Shown in pieces: positions 48,501-53,713 of a stretch of 53,713 bases of DNA. The notes beneath the pieces were generated by a model. It did not search any database. It worked only from the letters and a program-made list of their open reading frames with translations, and was not told where the DNA came from. Both the position numbers and the translations under genes were made by a program. Origin of the DNA: an uncultured Clostridia bacterium (lineage in GTDB: Bacteria; Bacillota; Clostridia; HGM11514); the NCBI GenBank assembly GCA_934464705.1, contig CAKSKB010000020.1:1-53713 (forward strand), written 5' to 3'. Position 1 is the stretch's first letter. Every line of letters begins with the position of its first letter.

Positions 48501-51500
48501 CCGTCAGCCGCCTTGCCGTAAAGGCTGAGCCACCATCCGGTCTGCTTATGCCCTTCCCCGAAGGGATAATATGTCTGGAACTGCGCCCCGTAAGGGGTAT
48601 CGACAAAAATGTTGTTTTCAACAAGCGCAAACGAACCGCCGTAGCTCTTAAGAGCCATTTTCGAGCCGCCCTCGCTTGTCGCCCATGTGCCCTTATTGAA
48701 CACATTGTGGTGAACCCACGGACCTGTTGCGATGTCGTCCCAGAATACCGACTGCGCCCAGCCGTCGGCATAAGACGAAGCGTTGTTTTCAAAGTAATTG
48801 TAGCTTATTTCCCTGCCGAAAAGTCCGGCATTGGTGTTCCAGTAAATTGCGCCCATATCGCCGGTCCATTTGGCGTTGTTGTAAATTTTGTTCTTGGTTA
48901 TGAGCATATCCGCCGATGTGCCTGCGCCGAGCGCACAGTGCGGGGAGTTATATAAGTTGTTGTTTCTTATAACCATGCCCTTGCTCTGCCTTACCGCAGT
49001 TGCCGGAGCGTCATAGTATTTTACGACATTGCCGAGGTTGCAGCGGTTGTTTTCCATAACATTTTCCGCGCCGTCCTCTTTTACGATTAACGCAGGGTCA
49101 AGAGCTTTTCTGTTGAAGTCCTGCCAGTTAATCATAACGAGCGCTGCGCCGTAGATATAGCAGTTTTTAAGAACGGAGTGATCCGCATAGAAGTAGTTTC
49201 TGTCCATGAAGTGCGACATATCGCAGTCGTCGATTGTTATGCTGTGGCCGTCGTAAACATCAAAAATCTTGCTTCTTGTGTGTGCAAAATCGATTCCCCT
49301 GAATGTGATATTTGTCGACCTGATTATCGAGAAAAACGCACTTTTAGATGTAGGTGCGATAACCTCGGGGTTTTCCATATCGCCGTAACCGTAGAAATAA
49401 ACGATTTTATTTTCGGTATCGGTGTAGCTTTCGCCGGGCATGTCGATTTCGTCAAGTATGTTGGTGAAGTAGTATTCGCCGCCCTCTTTCCAGTTTTCGC
49501 CGATTGCGCTCTTGGTTGTGACGGTCGAACCGTTCAGCGAAACATGCTGGAGGGTGTATGTCCAGTGGCTTGAAAAATGTCCCTGAACCATGAGGTCACG
49601 AAGCCCCTCCTGCGACCATTTCTGAGTTCTTCCGCTGTCGCCCCTTACCGAGAACGATGCCGCAGAGCCTTTTGTCCCGCCCGAAAGATTTGAAACCTTA
49701 AGTTCGCCTTCGGTAGTGTTCGGCCAGCGGGCAAGGTCAAGCCCGGAGCCGTTAACAACAAGCCTTAACCTTTCGGTAAACGCCTTTTCGTCCCAGCCGC
49801 AAAGACCCATGCTCCAGTCCCTGATTTCGGGAATTTCGTCATAGTAAGCCGATAAATCCGCCTGATACAGGCGTTCTCTTGCCGCAGGCTCAACAAGACG
49901 GTTTAAGATTTCGGGGTCTGTAACCTTCTTTATATACTGTTTGTCAACCTTTTTGCCGCCGGTGATGAACACCTTTTCGCCCGGATATGCGGCAAAAGTG
50001 ATGTCTTTGTCCTGGTCGCGAAGCTCCAGAGCGCTGTCACGGTAGTATTCGCCGCCCCTTATGTAAACCGTCACGGGGTTAGCAACTCCGCTGCCTCTCA
50101 TGTCACGGACCGCGTCGCGCGCCTGCTCGAGAGTCGAAAAAGGCTTGCCGATCGAGCCGTCACCGTTGGATTTTCCGTCAACATAGAGGTATTTTTCGTC
50201 GGATTGCGAAGTAACCTTTACCGCTCCCGAATATACCGGCTCTGTTGTGCCGAACTCATCGGTTGTTACCGAAACCCCGGCTCTTACGAACTTATTAATA
50301 TCTGCCGCTTTTACGGTGTATGTGTCGCCCGATTCGCCTTCAATGTCGGAAAAATCCGTGCCGTTTTCGGAAATCTGCCATGTGTAGTCGGTTTTCTTAA
50401 CAGCGCCGCCCCTTACAATCGTGGGAGTCGCCTTCAGAACCGTGCCCTCATAGGCAAATGTTTTGTCAAGAGTAACCTTTTCGACCTTCGCTTCGTTTGA
50501 AACCGCAAAAGCCTTGGTAAAACAGGTGTCGGTCTCTTCCTCATCGGCGGAGTTCCTGCTTGAAACCGTAATCACCGCACGGACGCTCCTTGTCATGTCG
50601 GCTTCCGTGAGGGTATATTCCGTTCCACCTGCGCCCTCGATGTCCGTCCAGGTAACCTCATCGGGCGAGCACTGCCATTTGTAAGAAACGGTCGGCTCCG
50701 CCATGGGGTTAACATCGTAATATTTTGCCGACGCTGTAAGCTTTCCGCCGACCGCCTTCTGCCCGTCACTTGAAAGCTCTGCGCCGTACACAATCGGCTT
50801 TACAACCGCAAGCAAATCGTTGTTCGGCACTTCAAGCAAAAAGTAATCGTCAATCAGGAATTCCCAGTTACCGGTCCACTGAAGCGTGCCCCAGTCTTTA
50901 CCCCATACAACCCAGCCGCTGCGCTCCTTTGAAGCCTCCTGGGATGCGTCACGGTAAACCGCCTCGGTAACTCTCGTCCAGTTTTCAGTGTTAATGTCAT
51001 ACTTCGGTGTTGCCGCATTTTTTGCGAGCCAGTCATAGCCCGGGATTTCCGCGGCGCCGTCATAAGAGTCAAGAGTTTCCTTAAACTTGTCGGAGGTCGA
51101 GATAAAGCCTTTTCCGCCGGCTTCTCTTATTGGATAAATCGTCTTTTGTTTGTTGCTGTCGTCCGTATGTTCGGGGTTCAGCTTAATCATTGCGGACTTA
51201 AAGTATGTATACCCCGGCTTTGTCGCAAGCGCCGAAGTGTCCGCAATCGCAATGAACTTTTTCGCATTGTCGAACGACTTCATGCGGAATGTCGCCGCCG
51301 CAGACCCGTCAATACCGAGGGTGTTGCCGCCGACCTTGTCAACGGTAACATAATTTTCATAGTTGCCGCCCTTAAACGGATCATCGCCGCTTGTGTTCCA
51401 TGCAGAGCACACCATATTAAGGTAAGTAATCTCTTTACCGCCGTTTGCCTCCATGCGCCACAGCCTCAGAGCCGTTCCGCCGTCAGCCGATACAGCAGCC

Positions 51501-51562
51501 GAAAAGCATGAAAACGCAATAAGAAGCGTCAACACTACCGATAAAAGTTTTTTTGTTTTCAT
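45575..51562 (-). CDS. giant SLH-anchored beta-helix surface protein (1995 aa)
   Basis: The layout is a signal peptide (1-26), an N-terminal domain shared with the upstream gene (27-250), two Ig-like modules (about 257-455; VSYKWQCSPDEVTWTDIEG) and a GH141-like right-handed beta-helix (about 457-1170). An Ig-like module (about 1180-1278), FIVAR repeat (about 1283-1355), LamG-like module (about 1360-1530), second FIVAR (about 1541-1615) and beta-rich module follow. Three SLH domains (about 1823-1995; FTDMAGHWAAADVLAMNKAGIVSG) end the protein. SLH repeats fix it to the wall, while the helix probably attacks a complex polysaccharide. AAGGGAG precedes the ATG, 14 bp after the upstream gene. Confidence 0.88.
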   Translation of the reverse strand: MKTKKLLSVVLTLLIAFSCFSAAVSADGGTALRLWRMEANGGKEITYLNMVCSAWNTSGDDPFKGGNYENYVTVDKVGGNTLGIDGSAAATFRMKSFDNAKKFIAIADTSALATKPGYTYFKSAMIKLNPEHTDDSNKQKTIYPIREAGGKGFISTSDKFKETLDSYDGAAEIPGYDWLAKNAATPKYDINTENWTRVTEAVYRDASQEASKERSGWVVWGKDWGTLQWTGNWEFLIDDYFLLEVPNNDLLAVVKPIVYGAELSSDGQKAVGGKLTASAKYYDVNPMAEPTVSYKWQCSPDEVTWTDIEGAGGTEYTLTEADMTRSVRAVITVSSRNSADEEETDTCFTKAFAVSNEAKVEKVTLDKTFAYEGTVLKATPTIVRGGAVKKTDYTWQISENGTDFSDIEGESGDTYTVKAADINKFVRAGVSVTTDEFGTTEPVYSGAVKVTSQSDEKYLYVDGKSNGDGSIGKPFSTLEQARDAVRDMRGSGVANPVTVYIRGGEYYRDSALELRDQDKDITFAAYPGEKVFITGGKKVDKQYIKKVTDPEILNRLVEPAARERLYQADLSAYYDEIPEIRDWSMGLCGWDEKAFTERLRLVVNGSGLDLARWPNTTEGELKVSNLSGGTKGSAASFSVRGDSGRTQKWSQEGLRDLMVQGHFSSHWTYTLQHVSLNGSTVTTKSAIGENWKEGGEYYFTNILDEIDMPGESYTDTENKIVYFYGYGDMENPEVIAPTSKSAFFSIIRSTNITFRGIDFAHTRSKIFDVYDGHSITIDDCDMSHFMDRNYFYADHSVLKNCYIYGAALVMINWQDFNRKALDPALIVKEDGAENVMENNRCNLGNVVKYYDAPATAVRQSKGMVIRNNNLYNSPHCALGAGTSADMLITKNKIYNNAKWTGDMGAIYWNTNAGLFGREISYNYFENNASSYADGWAQSVFWDDIATGPWVHHNVFNKGTWATSEGGSKMALKSYGGSFALVENNIFVDTPYGAQFQTYYPFGEGHKQTGWWLSLYGKAADGTHGGSYTEANWKSVGAQISDPKNAEKYKGTPWEGFFDVFSIDFYNKNMKDLDRNKDKAALEKLAEENAPSDLNMFKNNVMVGSKSSTAGLEPASANGFEENTFFADMNDAGTLFKDYENGDFSLTADGLSKVKKTAADFENIDMSDIGVQPFERDGKTETVGGAEPEIGNLKIRFKKGYAVPSYEFSDKDGDREGRTAVTWYISNSKNGSFTKLTDGGVYDLPTSGREGKYIRCTVTPYDSKGLDGEAVTSESVFVPAESDIDFSELEAAIDDAEKLLSGAVVGTGDGEYPKSAVDALKSAVDTAKKVTETEGLYQYEVNDAENALRLAISVFETEKISLLEYLMLNDILKDTANWTAFGGDAPEFSDGSMTLKDGSSVSYTGAKYRNKIFTFNVKYDKIKSGESVDNAFLFRLANPNDFIWKNNSGYLLWIKDETLEYQKWTSAQILESYPNTVLDPGKVHTVSVGVYDSSDNSVKYILTVDGEKVIDKVIPTDNLYGNDGYISFYANNCNMTISPVTVDKSALSEAIGNAEGVLKGAVIGTGYGQYPSKTELEKALSGAKAVYDDSLSAQPDVDRNTLVLKNAVAAFLASVSDSGEINADTEIRYDIPRANLTVPGGVSDINLIADKDRELPEISVKSSGSELFVPRGTKVGGRFTLPFIDTAASVSIANAEIKNIYGSESVTGADGLVRIVLKGQGSCRAAYFDGSKYVPINTVIKEDSFEAAKAGLKSVAVRIKVGDDLVIYTDRLTRIVTYVQSSVQPEEPSVTPGGGNGGGVTKPSGNKGTNGFYSGETTNPSISNPFTDMAGHWAAADVLAMNKAGIVSGVSDTLFDPDRNITRAEFAAIIARALKLSDKTADYKDVNGEWFAPYVGACSEAGIISGYDGYFRPNDNITRQEMAVIIVNAYSYLEGKGANGGIDKFTDKAKIADWAKAAVDTASSVGLISGMGDGTFAPNANATRAQAASIVRRLLG

Positions 51563-51576
51563 AAAAATCTCCCTTC

Positions 51577-53241
51577 TTATTCATTGGGAACAGAAACCGT
51601 CTGCTCCTGAGTGTAAACCGTGTCGTCCCCTTCAAAGCGAACATAGCCGAAGCCGGGATAGCTTTCGCCCTTTGCGAGAGCATCGCCGTAAGCACGGATT
51701 CCGAACATATTCTCACTGCTCATGCCCTTGCCCTCAAGCTTAAGGCCGTTGAGGTTCATACCGTATTCCGCAACCGTCCAGTCCTTCGGAACGGAAATCT
51801 TGTAGTAAGCCACAAAAGATACATATGTTCTGTCGCTCCCGGTCGGCTTGTAGTCGGTCTGATAAACGATAGGCTGACTGCCCGAGCCGCTTATCCCGGC
51901 AACGCTTTTCTTTTCTATGAATTCAACGGATATTTCGGTATTTTCGCTGACAGTAATTTTGAAGCTGTCCGAAGCAACCGGGTAATCCGCACCGTTTATT
52001 TTGATTGATTTCGTCTGCCAACCGTCGTTCGGAGTAATTGTGATTTCACATTCCGAACCGATTTCAGCTTCATCGCTCGCCTTGCCGTTTACGGTTGCGC
52101 TGCCGCCCTCGCCGAAGGTGACGGAAACCTCAACCTTAGCCGCACTTTCCGGGCAAACCACCGCATCACTGTATGAAGGAGCCGATGAAACCGCTGTTAA
52201 TTCCTGTCCGTTCTCATCCTCCGGCACGCTGACCGCCGTAACCTTCGCTCTGATATGGCAGCCCTTATCCGCTTCGGTTACAGTGTAGGAAGCGCCGTTT
52301 TCGCCGTCAATGTCCGTGTAAGCCACGCCGTCTTCTGAGCGCTGCCAGGTGTATGCCGCAGTCGGGGCAGCCGTGGGGTTGACATCATATATATCGGAAT
52401 AGGAAGCCGTAAGAAGCGTGCCGACCTGAACTTCGCCCGTTTTGTCAATGCTTCCGCCGTAAACCACGGGGTAAACCTTTGATTTGAGCGCACTGTTCGG
52501 CACTTCGAGAAGAACATAATCGTCAATCAGAAATTCCCAGTTGCCGGTCCACTGAAGGGTGTTCCAGTCTTTTCCCCATACAACCCAGCCGCTGCGTTCC
52601 TTTGAAGTCGCCTGGGATTCATCACGGTAAACCGCCTCGGTAACCCTCGTCCAGTTTTCCGTTGTAACCGTGTATTTGGGAGTGTCCGCTTTGGCAGCAA
52701 GCCAGTCATATCCCGGAATTTCCGTGGTGCCGTCATAACCGGAAAGCTTTTCGGAAAAGTTTTCTGCGGTCGAGATAAAGCCATTTCCGCCGGCTTCTCT
52801 TATTGCATAAATCGTCTTTGTTTTGTTGCTGTCGTCCGTGTGCTCGGGGTTCAGCTTAATCATTGCGGACTTAAAATATGTGTACCCCGGTTTTGTCGCA
52901 AGCGCCGCAGTGTCCGCAATCGCAATGAGTTTCTTCGCACCGTTGAAGGAAGTCATACGGAATGACAAAGCCGCTCCCCCATCAACACCAAGAGTGTTGG
53001 TGCATTTTTTATCCACGGTTACATATTTTTCGTAGTTGCCGCCCTTTAAGGGGTCATCGCCGGTTGCTGTCCATGAAGATGCCACCATGTCAAGATACGA
53101 AACATCGCCGCCGTCCGCTTTCGGCTCCATGCGCCACTCACGCAAGATAGTTCCCGTTTCCGCCGCCGCACTTACGCAGAGCAGAGTGCATAAAACAAAC
53201 ACCGTCAGTAAAAAGCAAATTCCCTTATTTTTCATTTTCAT
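51577..53241 (-). CDS. secreted protein paralogous to the N-terminus of the giant surface protein
   Basis: ATG at 53241 has AAGGAGG 9 nt upstream. The 554-aa protein has a signal peptide (GICFLLTVFVLCTLLCVSAAA) and a domain of about 220 residues strikingly similar to that of the giant protein (KPGYTYFKSAMIKLNPEHTD and ERSGWVVWGKDW are shared). An Ig-like module (YTWQRSEDGVAYTDIDG), a Big-type beta module (VSVTFGEGGSATVNG) and a terminal beta domain follow. It lacks SLH and beta-helix parts, so it is probably released or held by its partner. It heads the leftward cluster. Confidence 0.82.
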   Translation of the reverse strand: MKMKNKGICFLLTVFVLCTLLCVSAAAETGTILREWRMEPKADGGDVSYLDMVASSWTATGDDPLKGGNYEKYVTVDKKCTNTLGVDGGAALSFRMTSFNGAKKLIAIADTAALATKPGYTYFKSAMIKLNPEHTDDSNKTKTIYAIREAGGNGFISTAENFSEKLSGYDGTTEIPGYDWLAAKADTPKYTVTTENWTRVTEAVYRDESQATSKERSGWVVWGKDWNTLQWTGNWEFLIDDYVLLEVPNSALKSKVYPVVYGGSIDKTGEVQVGTLLTASYSDIYDVNPTAAPTAAYTWQRSEDGVAYTDIDGENGASYTVTEADKGCHIRAKVTAVSVPEDENGQELTAVSSAPSYSDAVVCPESAAKVEVSVTFGEGGSATVNGKASDEAEIGSECEITITPNDGWQTKSIKINGADYPVASDSFKITVSENTEISVEFIEKKSVAGISGSGSQPIVYQTDYKPTGSDRTYVSFVAYYKISVPKDWTVAEYGMNLNGLKLEGKGMSSENMFGIRAYGDALAKGESYPGFGYVRFEGDDTVYTQEQTVSVPNE

Positions 53242-53290
53242 TGTCAAAATCCTCCTTAATTTTTTAATTTTGAACGGTTATCGTAATTAA

Positions 53291-53319
53291 ATTATAACAC
53301 TTATTATGGATTTTGACTA
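53291..53319 (-). promoter_or_regulatory. promoter of the glycan cluster
   Basis: Minus-strand TATAAT (53291-53296) has a weak -35, TAGTCA (53314-53319), at a 17-bp spacer. A weak -35 fits activator-dependent expression. Confidence 0.6.
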
Positions 53320-53363
53320 TTTCGCAAACAAACCCAAACTGTTCTGAAACAAACTTTTTTAAA

Positions 53364-53713
53364 AGAAGAGCCTATCTCCCGAACAGCGAGAATAAGTGAA
53401 CATTGAATTTTTTCCAAGTGCCCGACAGTGAAATATAAAAAAATAATGAAAACACCGGGCACGAGGCAAAAATGAAATGTAATCTTATTCGAAGCGACCG
53501 AGAGGGAGTGGAGGCTTGACAGGGAAGAAGAGCCTATCTCATGAACAGTCAAATTAAGCGAGTGAGCAGCTTTTCGCCGATTGGCGGATAGGAGGGAAGA
53601 AGTAATAGTGAAGAAGTATGCTGGGTTTTCGGGTTTCCCGAAAACCTTTGATTTTCAGCCAAGAGGCGAAAACGGTGAACGAAAATTAATTTGACGACCG
53701 TGAATGAGTGGAG
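53364..53713 (+). repeat. composite modular repeat at the window end
   Basis: It starts AGAAGAGCCTATCTC (53364) and continues as a close match to the reverse complement of about 5130-5380. It holds a second AGAAGAGCC module, a GGGTTTTCGGG/CCCGAAAACC palindrome and the TTTCAGCCAAGAGGCGAAAA motif. The last about 70 bases match 7697-7760 of the left inverted-repeat arm. It runs off the window. Confidence 0.75.

Overview
The window looks like a chromosomal segment of an anaerobic, Gram-positive, probably spore-forming member of the Clostridia, most likely an uncultured gut lineage. Pointers are a SpoIID-type protein, S-layer-homology (SLH) surface proteins, oxygen-sensitive indolepyruvate:ferredoxin oxidoreductase, strong AGGAGG ribosome binding sites, GTG/TTG starts and textbook TTGACA-N17-TATAAT promoters. 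Large SLH/FIVAR/beta-helix proteins would suit a Monoglobus-like pectin degrader, but that placement is inference. No CRISPR array, transposase or rRNA was seen.

Layout. 1-1480: right end of a prophage (tail fragment, holin, endolysin). 1567-4184: an SLH-like secreted protein, a 51-aa protein and a short formate/nitrite-type channel, divergent from a GH28-like beta-helix enzyme, with a shared operator-like palindrome between the promoters. 4278-4449: tRNA-Gly and tRNA-Arg. 4490-9156: an accessory zone of modular repeats holding an AraC regulator, a GH4 glycosidase and two copies of what looks like an undescribed type I toxin-antitoxin locus (24-aa hydrophobic peptide opposite a structured antisense RNA). 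9203-14850: SpoIID, queA, hicAB, tgt and two small genes. 14909-15248: a decapitated ATPase gene joined to a remnant of the same antisense RNA. 15246-18446: ABC exporter. 18600-26550: murD, three M42 peptidase paralogues (the third lacking its metal ligands), iorAB, a methionine gamma-lyase family protein and tRNA-Glu.

26591-38937: repeats, an MBL hydrolase, an extracellular-polysaccharide block (two DUF4330-like proteins, GT4, O-antigen-ligase-like protein, MurJ), guaB, a small-protein/GNAT pair resembling a type II toxin-antitoxin module, a rhodanese-PP-loop fusion, nth and an AraC regulator. 38926-53241: a leftward glycan-degradation cluster with a sialate-O-acetylesterase-family protein, two large secreted beta-helix proteins, two overlapping FAD oxidoreductase genes and a paralogous secreted protein. 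53364-53713: the modular repeats again.

The most notable signal is the paired 24-aa-peptide/antisense-RNA locus (4593-4934 and 8150-8449). Both copies share length, stop-codon position, two opposed promoters with 17-bp spacers, terminal stems with compensatory differences, and terminator hairpins used in both directions. Next are the modular repeats that abut gene stop codons, including a 234-bp perfect inverted repeat around the second peptide locus.
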